Assembly (NCBI GenBank): GCA_037446495.1
Contig: JBBIIL010000004.1
Span: 62,001-126,000 of the forward strand
Reading direction: 5' to 3'
Length of the DNA stretch: 64,000 nucleotides
From: CAIXZV01 sp037446495
GTDB lineage: Bacteria; Chloroflexota; Limnocylindria; Limnocylindrales; CSP1-4
Shown piece after piece: positions 48,070-56,854 of this stretch. A program made the position numbers and the translations under genes. Under the pieces are notes generated by a model. It had not been told where the DNA came from and searched no databases. It saw nothing but the letters and a program-made list of their open reading frames with translations. The stretch's first letter is position 1. Each line of letters opens with the position of its first letter.

Positions 48070-49212
48070 GTGGCAGACATCGAGGTCCGTCTCGTCGACG
48101 TGACCAAGCGGTTTGGCGATTTCCTCGCCGTCGACGCGATCAGCCTCGAGGTTCGAGACGGGGAGTTCTTCTCCCTGCTCGGGCCGTCCGGCTGCGGCAA
48201 GACGACCACCCTTCGGATGATTGGCGGCTTCGAGGAGCCCACGTCGGGCCTCATCGAGCTGAGCGGCCATGACGTGACCTGGCTCCCGCCCTACAAGCGC
48301 AACGTCAACACCGTGTTCCAGAACTACGCGCTGTTCCCCCACCTGTCGATTGCCGAGAACATCGCGTTCGGCCTTAAGCGCCGGAACGTGAAGGGGGACG
48401 AGGTCAAGAAGCGCGTCGCGGACGCGCTCGAGCTGGTCCAGCTGACGGGCTACGAGCTCCGCAAGCCCGGCCAGATCTCCGGCGGCCAGGCGCAGCGCGT
48501 CGCGCTCGCCCGGGCGCTGATCAACCGTCCGGCCGTGCTGCTCCTCGACGAGCCGCTGGGCGCCCTCGACCTCAAGCTGCGCAAGCAGATGCAGGTGGAG
48601 CTCAAGCGCATCCAGCAGGAGGTCGGGATCACGTTCATCTACGTGACCCACGATCAGGAGGAGGCGATGACGATGTCCGATCGCATCGCGGTGATGAACA
48701 AGGGCCACTACGAGCAGCTGGGCGAGCCGGAGACGCTCTACGAGCGGCCCAAGACCCGGTTCGTCGCCGGGTTCCTCGGCGTCAGCAACCTGATCCCGGT
48801 CAAGGCCGATGGCGCGGCCGACAACTATGCGGTGCTGCGGCTTCCCGACGGCAACGCCGCCCGGGCCCCGCGGGCGCTCCTCGACGGGCAGAGCGGCCCG
48901 GTGGCGCTGGGCGTCCGCCCCGAGAAGATCCGCCTCAAGGAGCGGACCGAGGACGTCGGCGGCCAGTTCAACCGCCTCCAGGGCGTCGTGCGCGTCGCTT
49001 CCTACATCGGCGTCTCCACGCAGTACATCGTCGAGCTGGGCGACGGGCGCCGAGTCACCGTCTTCGAGCAGAACGCGGAGCGGGCCACCAAGGCCGAGCT
49101 GTGGTCCGCCGGCGAGGAGGTCACGATGACCTGGCTGCCGGAGCACAGCTTCGTTGTCCCGGACGACACCGGCGGCGCCATCGAGCAGACGGGGATCGCC
49201 GCAATCGAGTAG
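48070..49212 (+). CDS. ABC transporter ATPase, spermidine/putrescine (PotA) type
   Basis: 380 residues. Walker A GPSGCGKTT, Q-loop TVFQNYALFPHL, signature ISGGQAQRVALARAL, Walker B LLLDEPLGALD, His switch in YVTHDQEEA, then a C-terminal TOBE domain as in PotA/CysA. Powers import by the two permeases encoded downstream. GTG at 48070 with AGGAG 11 bases upstream; the frame before it is not domain-like. First gene of the operon. Confidence 0.93.
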   Translation: MADIEVRLVDVTKRFGDFLAVDAISLEVRDGEFFSLLGPSGCGKTTTLRMIGGFEEPTSGLIELSGHDVTWLPPYKRNVNTVFQNYALFPHLSIAENIAFGLKRRNVKGDEVKKRVADALELVQLTGYELRKPGQISGGQAQRVALARALINRPAVLLLDEPLGALDLKLRKQMQVELKRIQQEVGITFIYVTHDQEEAMTMSDRIAVMNKGHYEQLGEPETLYERPKTRFVAGFLGVSNLIPVKADGAADNYAVLRLPDGNAARAPRALLDGQSGPVALGVRPEKIRLKERTEDVGGQFNRLQGVVRVASYIGVSTQYIVELGDGRRVTVFEQNAERATKAELWSAGEEVTMTWLPEHSFVVPDDTGGAIEQTGIAAIE

Positions 49213-49284
49213 CCACAAGCCCAAGCAGGCATCCAGTCCCCCCACCGCCCCTCTTGCAGGGATCGAGCACATCCGAGGAGTCGA

Positions 49285-50556
49285 ATGACAACGAACGGCC
49301 AGTTGGCCAGCGCCCCCATCTCGCGACGCCGCCTGCTCCAGGGCACCGCCCTGATGGGCGTCGCAGCCTTCCTCGCCGCATGCGGCACCAAGGGCACGGC
49401 CGCCACCGCCAGCCCCGCTGCCAGTGCTGCTGTGCCCAGCGCCGCCAGCGCTGCCGGCGCGTCCGCGGCCGCCAGCGTGGCGCCGACCGCGACGCCAGTC
49501 CCGACGCCCGCCCCGACCGACGCGGCCGGTGCGATCAACTGGGCGAACTGGACGTACTACATGGACGTCGACCCGAAGGACCAGAAGAAGCACCCGACGC
49601 TTGACGCGTTCACGAAGTCCACGGGCCTCCAGGTGAAGTACCAGGAGGTGGTTGACGACAACGAGACCTTCTTCGGCACGATCCAGCCGCAGCTCCAGGC
49701 CGGCCAGGACACTGGCTGGGACATCGTCACGCTCACCGACTGGATGGTGGCGCGCCTGATCCGGCTGGGCTGGGTCCAGAGCTTCAACCTGACCAACATG
49801 CCCAACTTCGTGGCCAATCTCAAGGACACCTACAAGAACGTGGGCTGGGACCCGGACGGCACCCACCACGCGCCGTGGCAGTCGGGCATGACCGGCATCG
49901 GCTTCGACCCCGCCAAGACGGGCAACCTCACCAGTCTCGCCGCGTACTTCACGCCGGATCCGCGCTGGAAGGGCAAGACCGAACTGCTCTCGGAGATGCG
50001 CGACACGATCGGGCTCACGATGCTGTACCTCGGCCTGTCGACGGAGCAGCCCACGCGCGACGCCTGCGACAAGTCGGTCGTTGCCCTCCAGAAGGCGAAG
50101 TCGGACGGCATCATCCGCGGCCTCAAGGGCAACTCCTACGCTGAGGACCTCAAGGCCGGGGACGCCGTGCTGGTCATGGCGTGGTCCGGTGACATGGTCC
50201 AGGTGCTGGTGGACAAGCCGGGCATCAAGTTCAACATCGCGGACGAGGGCGGGATGCTCTGGACCGACAACTCCGTGATCCCCAACGGCGCCCAGCACAA
50301 GAACGGCGCCGAGAAGCTCATCGACTGGTACTACATCCCCGAGAACGCCGCCCTCGTCGAGGACTTCGTGAACTACATCTGCCCCGTGAAGGGCGCGGAC
50401 GTGGCGCTCAAGAAGATCGACCCGACGGTGGCCAGCAACCCGCTGATCTTCCCGCCGGACTCGACCACCGCCAGGCTCCACATCTTCGGCGCACTGACCG
50501 AGGCAGACGAGACGTACTTCAACCAGCAGTTCGCCAAGGTCCTGGGCGTCGCCTGA
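49285..50556 (+). CDS. Tat-exported lipoprotein, spermidine/putrescine-type binding protein
   Basis: 423 residues. Twin-arginine signal SRRRLLQG at residues 13-20 and lipobox FLAAC before Cys33, then a Ala/Ser/Pro linker (GTAATASPAASAAVPSA and TATPVPTPAPT) and a PotD-like periplasmic binding domain starting about residue 85 (INWANWTYYMDVD, WDIVTLTDWMVARLIRLGWV, NVGWDPDGTHHAPWQSGMTGIGF). Extra-cellular membrane-tethered receptor of the transporter. Substrate polyamine or related amine; Asp/Tyr/Trp pocket could not be tested. Confidence 0.92.
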   Translation: MTTNGQLASAPISRRRLLQGTALMGVAAFLAACGTKGTAATASPAASAAVPSAASAAGASAAASVAPTATPVPTPAPTDAAGAINWANWTYYMDVDPKDQKKHPTLDAFTKSTGLQVKYQEVVDDNETFFGTIQPQLQAGQDTGWDIVTLTDWMVARLIRLGWVQSFNLTNMPNFVANLKDTYKNVGWDPDGTHHAPWQSGMTGIGFDPAKTGNLTSLAAYFTPDPRWKGKTELLSEMRDTIGLTMLYLGLSTEQPTRDACDKSVVALQKAKSDGIIRGLKGNSYAEDLKAGDAVLVMAWSGDMVQVLVDKPGIKFNIADEGGMLWTDNSVIPNGAQHKNGAEKLIDWYYIPENAALVEDFVNYICPVKGADVALKKIDPTVASNPLIFPPDSTTARLHIFGALTEADETYFNQQFAKVLGVA

Positions 50557-50606
50557 CGCCCTAGGGACCCGATCCCCCACCACGCCTTCGAGGGACCCAC
50601 CGGACC

Positions 50607-51626
50607 ATGGGTACGTTCCTGAAGCGCCACCGCTGGGTGACGCCGCTGGCGCTGCTGGCGCCCGGCATCCTGTGGCTGCTGGCCTTCTACGCGATCCCCG
50701 CCTTCCTGATGTTCGTGGCGAGCTTCTGGAGCGGGACCCTCGAGACGGGGTTCACGTTCTCGTTGGCCAACTGGACCAACTACCCGGACGCGATCAGTCA
50801 GTTCATGCCCTTCTACATCCGCTCGATCGTGTACGCGGCGGCTGCCACGATGACCACGTTCCTGATCGCCTACCCCCTCGCGTACACGATCGCGTTCAAG
50901 GGCGGCCGCTACAAGAACCTGATGCTGTTCCTGGTGGTGGCGCCGTTCTTCACCAGCTTCCTGCTGCGCACGATCAGCTGGAAGATCATCCTCGGCGACG
51001 TCGGGCCGGTCCTCGGCCCACTCAAGGGCATCGGCGTGATCCCCCAGGACTTCCACATCCTCGCCACGCCGATGGCGGTCATCGCGGGCATCACCTACAA
51101 CTTCCTGCCGTTCATGACCCTGCCGATCTACGTCGCGCTGGAGAAGGTTGACATCCGGCTGGTCGAGGCGGCGAAGGACCTCTACGCCGGACCTTGGCGG
51201 CCCGGCGGCCTGGTCACGGGCGGCATCTTCGGCGGCGTGCTGCTGAGCGTGCTGGGCCTGGTGTTCAACGCGGACTGGCCGATCCTCGGCGCGTTCGGGG
51301 CCGTCTTCGGCGCCGTCGTGGGCTGGTTCCTGGTGTCCGAGTCGTTCATCCGGGTCACGTTCCCGCTGTCCCTCTCGGGCGTGTTCGCGGGCGGCCTGCT
51401 GACGTTCATCCCTGCCATCGGCGACTACATCAACGCCGAGCTGCTGGGCAATCCGGACACGAACATGATCGGCAACGTGATCCAGAACAAGTTCCTCACC
51501 CAGAACGACTATCCGATCGCATCCGCCCTCTCGTTCGCCATGATGGCCGGCGTCCTGGTCGTGGTGGCGATCTACGCTCGGATCCTGGGCACCGAGGAGC
51601 TGTCGGCAGCGGCGGCGAGGGCCTGA
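50607..51626 (+). CDS. ABC transporter permease (PotB type) with an insertion in the EAA loop
   Basis: 339 residues. PotB/BinB-like permease with the family's N-terminal helices and EAA loop starting VDIRLVEAAKDLYAGPW (180-197). The continuation IRVTFPLSLSGVFAGG resumes at residue 248, so about 49 residues (198-246), largely hydrophobic (GGIFGGVLLSVLGLVF, GAVFGAVVGWFLVSES), are inserted inside the coupling region. That makes it longer than the usual 280. The rest (GDYINAELLGNPDTNMIGNVIQ) is typical. Confidence 0.9.
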   Translation: MGTFLKRHRWVTPLALLAPGILWLLAFYAIPAFLMFVASFWSGTLETGFTFSLANWTNYPDAISQFMPFYIRSIVYAAAATMTTFLIAYPLAYTIAFKGGRYKNLMLFLVVAPFFTSFLLRTISWKIILGDVGPVLGPLKGIGVIPQDFHILATPMAVIAGITYNFLPFMTLPIYVALEKVDIRLVEAAKDLYAGPWRPGGLVTGGIFGGVLLSVLGLVFNADWPILGAFGAVFGAVVGWFLVSESFIRVTFPLSLSGVFAGGLLTFIPAIGDYINAELLGNPDTNMIGNVIQNKFLTQNDYPIASALSFAMMAGVLVVVAIYARILGTEELSAAAARA

Positions 51627-51629
51627 TCG

Positions 51630-52481
51630 ATGACGACCGCCAATCCCGCCCAGCTCGCGGCAGCCCGGCCCGCCCGGCAGGTCATCGCCCGGTTCTTCGA
51701 CCGATGGTCCCTGATCGTCTACACGGCCCTGGCCGTCATCTACCTGCTGATGCCGGTGGCGGTCATCGTCCTGTTCAGCTTCAACGACCCGGTCGGAAGG
51801 TCCAACTTCGTGTGGCAGGGCTTCACGCTCAAGTACTGGATGGATCCGTTCGGTCCGCTGGGCCTCTCGGACGCCGTCATCGTGAGCATCACGATCGCGA
51901 TCCTGTCCACGGCGATCGCCACGGCCCTGGGCACGCTCATCGCCATCGCCCTGGAGCGCTACCGCTTCCAGGGCAAGGGCCTGATGAACTCGCTGATCTT
52001 CCTGCCCATGGCCACGCCCGAGATCATCATGGGCGCCTCGCTCCTCACCCTGTTCGTGTCCTACGGCTCGCCGCCACTGTTCCCGCTCAACTTCTTGACC
52101 ATCCTCATCGCCCACGTGATGTTCAACATCAGCTACGTGGTGGTCACCGTCCGGGCGCGGCTCGCGGGCTTCCCTCGACACCTCGAGGAGGCCGCCAGCG
52201 ACCTGTACGCCAACGAGTGGCAGACCTTCTGGCGCGTCACCTTCCCATTGATCCTGCCCGGGATCGTGGCCGCCGCCCTGCTCGCGTTCAGCCTCTCGAT
52301 CGACGACTTCGTGATCACCAACTTCACGGCCGGCAAGACGCAGACCTTCCCGATGTTCATCTACGCCAAGAGCCGCATCGGCATCCCGGTGCAGGTGAAC
52401 GTGATCGGAACCTGCATCTTCCTGATCGCGGTGGGCTCGGTCGCCCTGACGACGCTCGTGGGGCGGCGGAAGCAGCGCTGA
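51630..52481 (+). CDS. ABC transporter permease (PotC type)
   Basis: 283 residues, six helices, and an intact coupling loop LEEAASDLYANEWQTFWRVTF followed by PLILPGIVAAALLAFSLSIDD, the EAA-G pattern. Partner of the preceding permease. Starts 4 bases after its stop and overlaps the regulator start by one base (TGATG). FFTRW-like N-terminus. No insertion, unlike its partner. Confidence 0.94.
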   Translation: MTTANPAQLAAARPARQVIARFFDRWSLIVYTALAVIYLLMPVAVIVLFSFNDPVGRSNFVWQGFTLKYWMDPFGPLGLSDAVIVSITIAILSTAIATALGTLIAIALERYRFQGKGLMNSLIFLPMATPEIIMGASLLTLFVSYGSPPLFPLNFLTILIAHVMFNISYVVVTVRARLAGFPRHLEEAASDLYANEWQTFWRVTFPLILPGIVAAALLAFSLSIDDFVITNFTAGKTQTFPMFIYAKSRIGIPVQVNVIGTCIFLIAVGSVALTTLVGRRKQR

Positions 52482-53425
52482 TGGACCCCCTCGCCGTGGG
52501 AGCGCGCCCCACCCCGGCGACACCGCTCGGCGCGGTCGGCATCGAGGAGGCGGCGCGGCTCGTCGGCGCGTCGCCGTCCGCCCTTCGCGAGTGGGAGCGC
52601 CAGGGACTCGTCCGCCCCATGCGCACGAAGGGTGGCGCCCGCCGCTACCTGGCCGACGACGTGGACCGCCTCCAGCGGATCCGCACGTGGCGGACCGTGG
52701 ACGGGCTCAACGCCGCCGCGATCCGGCGGCTGCTCGAGGGCGCAGCCCAGGGCGACGCGCCGGCGGGCGGGCGGCATCGGTCGATGGCCGGCGCCAATGC
52801 GACGCCCGATCGGGACAGGTCGCCTGATGCCGGGCCCGGCGTCCCGGCTCCTGACGCGGCGTCCGAGTCGGCCGGCGCACGGGCGTTGCCAGCCGGCTCC
52901 CAGTTGCGCGACCTCCGCCGGGTGCGTGGCTACACGCTGCGTGAGGCGGCGGCGAGGAGCGGCCTCTCCAGTTCGTTCATCTCGTCGCTTGAGCGCGGTG
53001 TCACGGGGGCCTCGCTCGCGGCCCTCCGCCGGCTCGTGGAGGCATACGGCAGGACGGTGGGCGAGCTGCTCGCGGCCGATGCGCCGACGAGCGGGCGCCT
53101 GGTCCACCCCCCTGAGCGCCGGGTTCTGGACGCTGGGAACGGCATCCGGATCGAGGACCTGTTCGCGGTCCCGACCGCGCTCGAGTCCCAGCTGTTCGTG
53201 CTGGCGCCAGGCGCGTCCTCCGACGGCTACTACCGCCATGTCGGCGAGGAGTTCATGTACATCCTGGCCGGGTCGCTGGGCGTCTGGCTCGACGATCCGC
53301 ACGAGTTCTACCGCCTCGAGCCGGGCGACGCGCTCACCTTCCCCTCGACCGTGGACCATCGCATCGCGGCCCTCGGCGCGGTCGAGACCCGTGTGCTGTG
53401 GATCAACACGCCGCCTACATTCTGA
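52481..53425 (+). CDS. MerR-HTH / XRE-HTH / cupin fusion regulator
   Basis: 314 residues. Residues 20-87 form a MerR-like winged helix (GIEEAARLVGASPSALREWE, GGARRYLADDVDRLQRIR), a disordered linker to about 140, residues 142-198 an XRE helix-turn-helix (LRDLRRVRGYTLREAAARSG, SSFISSLERG), and residues 238-310 a cupin (FVLAPGASSDGYYRHVGEEF, YRLEPGDALTFPSTVDHRI). XRE-cupin regulators such as PuuR control polyamine use. Start overlaps the permease stop; likely controls this operon. Confidence 0.88.
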   Translation: MDPLAVGARPTPATPLGAVGIEEAARLVGASPSALREWERQGLVRPMRTKGGARRYLADDVDRLQRIRTWRTVDGLNAAAIRRLLEGAAQGDAPAGGRHRSMAGANATPDRDRSPDAGPGVPAPDAASESAGARALPAGSQLRDLRRVRGYTLREAAARSGLSSSFISSLERGVTGASLAALRRLVEAYGRTVGELLAADAPTSGRLVHPPERRVLDAGNGIRIEDLFAVPTALESQLFVLAPGASSDGYYRHVGEEFMYILAGSLGVWLDDPHEFYRLEPGDALTFPSTVDHRIAALGAVETRVLWINTPPTF

Positions 53426-53496
53426 CCAGGTGGGGCCCGACCCCAGCCCGCGACACCACCCACGCCAGCCGCCCCAGGCCCCAGGAGGACCGCCCG

Positions 53497-54813
53497 ATGA
53501 CGCAGACCGCACCGTCCCCCGCGCAGACCTGGCCCGACACCTCGGTTGTGCCGCCGGTCTGGGGCAGGATCTTCAACCTCGAGGTCGAGCGGGGCGAGGG
53601 CTCCTGGCTGGTCACCCGCGACGGCGGGCGATACCTGGACTACACCTGCGGCATCGGCGTGACCAACACCGGCCACGCCCACCCGCGCGTCGTGAAGGCC
53701 GTCCAGGACCAGGCGGCGAAGCTGCTCCACGGGCAGCAGAACATCGTCTATCACGAGCCTGGCCTGCGCCTGTACGAGCGGCTGGCGCACGTCCTCCCGG
53801 GCGGCCCGTGGCAGGCGTTCCTGTCCAACTCGGGCGCCGAGGCGGTGGAGGCGGCGGTCAAGCTCGCGCGCATCGCCACGGGACGGCCCGCGGTCATCGC
53901 CTTCCGCTACTCGTTCCACGGCCGGACGGCCCAGACGATGGCGCTGACGGCCGCGAAGGACGTCTACCGCGGCGCCTTCGAGCCGCTGCCGGGCTCGATC
54001 TACCACGCCGCCTACCCGTACTGCTACCGCGCGGCCGGCGGCGCCCACGACCCGGCCGACTGCACCTGCGACTGGGAGGCGCAGCTGGACCTGCTGTTCC
54101 ACCAGCTGGTGTTCCCCGACAGGGTGGCCGCGATCATCATCGAGCCCGTCATCGGCGAGGGCGGCTACATCGTGCCGCCTCCGGGCTTCCTGCCGCGCCT
54201 GCGCGAGATCACCCGCGAGCACGGCATCCTGCTGATCGCGGACGAGGTGCAGACCGGCTTCGGCCGCACCGGCGAGCTGTTCGCGGTCCGCCACTGGGAC
54301 GTCGAGCCCGACATCCTGGTCATGGCCAAGGGCATCGCGTCCGGGCTGCCGCTGTCGGGGATCATCGCCCGGGCCGACATCATGGCCAAGTTCTCGCCCA
54401 GCTCGCACGGCGGCACGTTCGGCGGCAACGTCATCGCCTGCGCGGCAGCCCTCGCCACCCTCGACGTCATCGAGGATGAGGGCCTGGTCGCCAACGCCCG
54501 GGCTCGCGGCGAGCAGTTCCTGGCCGGCCTGCGGGCGCTCCAGGCGGTGCACCCCTCGATCGGCGACGTCCGTGGCCTCGGCCTGATGCTGGCCATGGAG
54601 TTCGTCAAGCCGGGCGAGGGCGACGGCCGCGTGCCCGACGCTGCGCTGACCAGGCGCGTCCAGGTTGAGTGCTTCAACCGCAAGCTGATGATCCTGACCG
54701 CGGGCTCGTACGTGAATGTCGTGCGGATCATCCCGCCGCTGGTCACGACCTCCCAAGAGGTGGACCTCGCCCTGGGGATGATCGGCGAGGCCCTCGACGC
54801 CGCAGGCGCCTGA
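53497..54813 (+). CDS. Class III aminotransferase (GabT/putrescine-type)
   Basis: 438 residues. Class III PLP fold: GDGGRYLDYTCGIGVTNTGH-like start, LSNSGAEAVEAAVKLAR, IADEVQTGFGRTG, PLP Lys in MAKGIASGLPLSG, GTFGGNVIACAAALA. Contains PYCYRAAGGAHDPADCTCDW, a Cys-rich insert seen in related enzymes. Could use GABA, putrescine or beta-alanine; the operon context favours a polyamine-derived amine. AGGAGG precedes the ATG at 53497. Confidence 0.88.
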   Translation: MTQTAPSPAQTWPDTSVVPPVWGRIFNLEVERGEGSWLVTRDGGRYLDYTCGIGVTNTGHAHPRVVKAVQDQAAKLLHGQQNIVYHEPGLRLYERLAHVLPGGPWQAFLSNSGAEAVEAAVKLARIATGRPAVIAFRYSFHGRTAQTMALTAAKDVYRGAFEPLPGSIYHAAYPYCYRAAGGAHDPADCTCDWEAQLDLLFHQLVFPDRVAAIIIEPVIGEGGYIVPPPGFLPRLREITREHGILLIADEVQTGFGRTGELFAVRHWDVEPDILVMAKGIASGLPLSGIIARADIMAKFSPSSHGGTFGGNVIACAAALATLDVIEDEGLVANARARGEQFLAGLRALQAVHPSIGDVRGLGLMLAMEFVKPGEGDGRVPDAALTRRVQVECFNRKLMILTAGSYVNVVRIIPPLVTTSQEVDLALGMIGEALDAAGA

Positions 54814-54828
54814 GCGCATGATCGCGGC

Positions 54829-55515
54829 ATGACCGAGGGGGACGAGCGACCCGACACCGGACCGGAGGGCGAGGCTGCTGCCCGGGCGCGAGTCGACTCG
54901 CTCTTCGAGCGCTTCAACAGCCTCACGCCGACCGAGCTCGGGCACATCGGCCTCCAGCGCCAGGACCCCGAGCACCACCGGACCAGGATGGAGGTCGTGG
55001 AGGCGGCCGTCGAGGCGTCGGGCCGGAGCGTCCTGCTCGGCGAGGCGAGGGCCGAGGCGCGCGAGGTCGTCCTCCGCCGCTATGGCGAGGGCACCCTCAA
55101 CCCGACGTGGGTGGGGCTCAACTGGGCGGTCTCCGGCGGGCCGGCAGAAGACCGGGCGGCGATCGTCGTGGCGCTGGCGGACGCCGCATCGGCTGCCGTG
55201 GTCGAGGACCTCGTGGGCGCGGAGGTCGTAGAAGCGCTGTCCATCGACGCCCAGCATCTGCTGGGCCTCGCCTCGGGCGACGCTTACGAGGGCGCGCTCG
55301 CCCGAGCGATCGAGCCGCCTGCCCCGGACCTCGAGGATCCGCCAGGCCGCACGGCCGTCGTATACGGCGGCGCGGCGATCGGCGGGGTTCTGGTGTTCCT
55401 CGCGGGCGACATGCTGGTGACGCCGCTCATCGGCCTCGCGGGCGGGATCGTGTTCGCGATGATCGTCATCGCGCAGGGGCGCCGCGGCCCGGGCGAGCGG
55501 CCGCCGAGGCGGTGA
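54829..55515 (+). CDS. Hypothetical protein with helical domain and C-terminal membrane helices
   Basis: 228 residues. Charged, helical N-terminal part (residues 15-150, e.g. SLTPTELGHIGLQ and EVVEAAVEASGRSVLL), then a short linker and two hydrophobic helices (AVVYGGAAIGGVLVFLAGDM and TPLIGLAGGIVFAMIVIAQ). No family recognised. Follows the aminotransferase by 15 bases, so probably last in the transporter operon. The array of palindromes begins 40 bases later. Confidence 0.65.
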   Translation: MTEGDERPDTGPEGEAAARARVDSLFERFNSLTPTELGHIGLQRQDPEHHRTRMEVVEAAVEASGRSVLLGEARAEAREVVLRRYGEGTLNPTWVGLNWAVSGGPAEDRAAIVVALADAASAAVVEDLVGAEVVEALSIDAQHLLGLASGDAYEGALARAIEPPAPDLEDPPGRTAVVYGGAAIGGVLVFLAGDMLVTPLIGLAGGIVFAMIVIAQGRRGPGERPPRR

Positions 55516-55554
55516 TCGAGCCCAACCGCCTCACGAACCCCGGCGAGGCTGCGG

Positions 55555-55927
55555 CGCTCGAGCGGGTGGCGGCGATCGGCGAGCCGCAGCGCAGCTCACC
55601 GCCTCTCCCGGGTGGGCACATTCGACTGAGCATCAGTCGCCCGCCACCGCGTCGAGCCGCAGCGTGGCTCACCACCCCTCCGGGCGCGCCCCAGTTCGAC
55701 TGACAGTCGATGGAACCAGCGGCCTCGCGTCGGTTCCTCGCCGCTCAGGCGAAGAACGGCCCATCCGACTCGCGAAGTCCGCCCCGTGGATGCGCCTCCT
55801 TCGCCGGTGCGTCGAAGTGGCGACGGTCCGTGCCCGAACACTTCGACTGTCCGTCGAATGGCGGGAAGGGCAAGGTACCCACAGCGTGCGGGCACCTGCA
55901 CGCCCGGGACCCTCGACTGCCAGTCGA
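55555..55927. repeat. Non-coding array of regularly spaced palindromes and hairpins
   Basis: In the convergent 462-base gap, palindromes recur with centres near 55631, 55703, 55773, 55850 and 55920 (steps 72, 70, 77, 70). Best copies: CGACTGA/TCAGTCG (55623-55639), TCGACTG-A-CAGTCGA (55696-55710), TTCGAC/GTCGAA (55842-55858), TCGACTG-C-CAGTCGA (55913-55927); the third (55767-55779) is degenerate, and CGCTCGAGCG (55555-55564) is one step before the first. Between them lie hairpins (GGAACC/GGTTCC 55712-55737, CGTCG/CGACG 55810-55825, GCGTGC/GCACGC 55884-55903). Function unknown. Confidence 0.75.
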
Positions 55928-55977
55928 AGAGACGCGGGGCCAGGCGCCCGTCAGGGCACGCCCGGGACCCGCGACGC

Positions 55978-56826
55978 TCAGCCCGACGTCTGGAGGCGGC
56001 GCAGGATCTCGTCGTGGAGCAGCCCGTTGGTGGCCACGAACGACACCGCGTCGATCCGCCGATCGCCGAACGCGTCGGTCACCCGCCCGCCCGCCTCCTC
56101 GATCACGATCAGCGGCGCGGCGAGGTCCCAGGTCTTCATCCCGACCTCCATCATCGCCTCGGCCGCGCCCTCCGCCAGCAGCGTGTAGCCCCAGAAGTCG
56201 CCGAAGCCGCGATCGCGCCAGGCCGAGGCGACCAGCGTGTCGAAGCCGGGCATGAGGCCCGACGCGACGTTGTCCGTGCGCGACCCGTACAGCAGCTGCG
56301 CGTCCTCCAGGCTCGCCACGCGCGAGACTCGAACCGGCCGCTCCCCGTCCAGCCCGCGCGCCCACGCGCCCAGGCCGCGCGCCGCCCACCAGCGCTCGCG
56401 CAGGACCGGCGCGGAGATCATCCCGGCCTGGATCTCGCCGTCCACCTCCACCGCCAGCAGCGTCCCGAACAGGGGCACGCCGCGGATGAAGTTGTGGGTG
56501 GCGTCGATCGGGTCGATGTACCAGCGCGTCGGGGCGTCGCCGGCCTCGGTCCCGTACTCCTCCCCGATCAGCCCGTGGTCCGGATAGCGCGCCCCGATCC
56601 GTGACCGGATCTCCCGCTCGACGCCCTGGTCTGCCACGGTCACGAACGAGCGGTCGGGCTTGCGCTCGAGGACCAGGTCGCGCCGGAAATGGGCGCGCGC
56701 GATGTCGTCGGCGGCGTCGCACGCCTCGTGGGCGAACGCGAGCCAGTCGCGCAGGGTGGCCTCGGGGACGCGGGCGTGGGCGGCGGACCAGGCGGGTCCG
56801 AAGGGCTGGTCGGTCATGACCGTCAT
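55978..56826 (-). CDS. Inositol-monophosphatase-family phosphatase, HisN-like
   Basis: 282 residues. IMPase family: FVTVADQGVEREIRSRI, IGEEYGTEAG, WYIDPIDATHNFIRGVP and GGRV near the end. The Asp-Pro-Ile-Asp-Gly-Thr motif has Ala instead of Gly. The ...NFIRGVP spacing is like histidinol-phosphate phosphatases of actinobacteria, but inositol or other sugar phosphates are possible. Two nearby ATG codons (56826 and 56817) fit; no Shine-Dalgarno for either. Follows the dehydrogenase gene by 28 bases. Confidence 0.87.
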   Translation of the reverse strand: MTVMTDQPFGPAWSAAHARVPEATLRDWLAFAHEACDAADDIARAHFRRDLVLERKPDRSFVTVADQGVEREIRSRIGARYPDHGLIGEEYGTEAGDAPTRWYIDPIDATHNFIRGVPLFGTLLAVEVDGEIQAGMISAPVLRERWWAARGLGAWARGLDGERPVRVSRVASLEDAQLLYGSRTDNVASGLMPGFDTLVASAWRDRGFGDFWGYTLLAEGAAEAMMEVGMKTWDLAAPLIVIEEAGGRVTDAFGDRRIDAVSFVATNGLLHDEILRRLQTSG

Positions 56827-56854
56827 GATGCCCCATCGGGGGCCGGGTGCGTGC

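Noticed and set aside
53497..54813. Acetylornithine aminotransferase
   Set aside because: Context with a polyamine transporter and cupin regulator and no arginine-biosynthesis neighbour favours GABA/putrescine-type use.
55555..55927. CRISPR array
   Set aside because: Units differ in sequence except for the palindrome, the repeat is only 13-17 bases and there are no cas genes; spacing is also too long for a standard array.
55561..55930. Degenerate tandem tRNAs (TTCGA at 70-77 base steps)
   Set aside because: TTCGA is part of a palindrome rather than a T-loop, there is no acceptor pairing and no anticodon stem.
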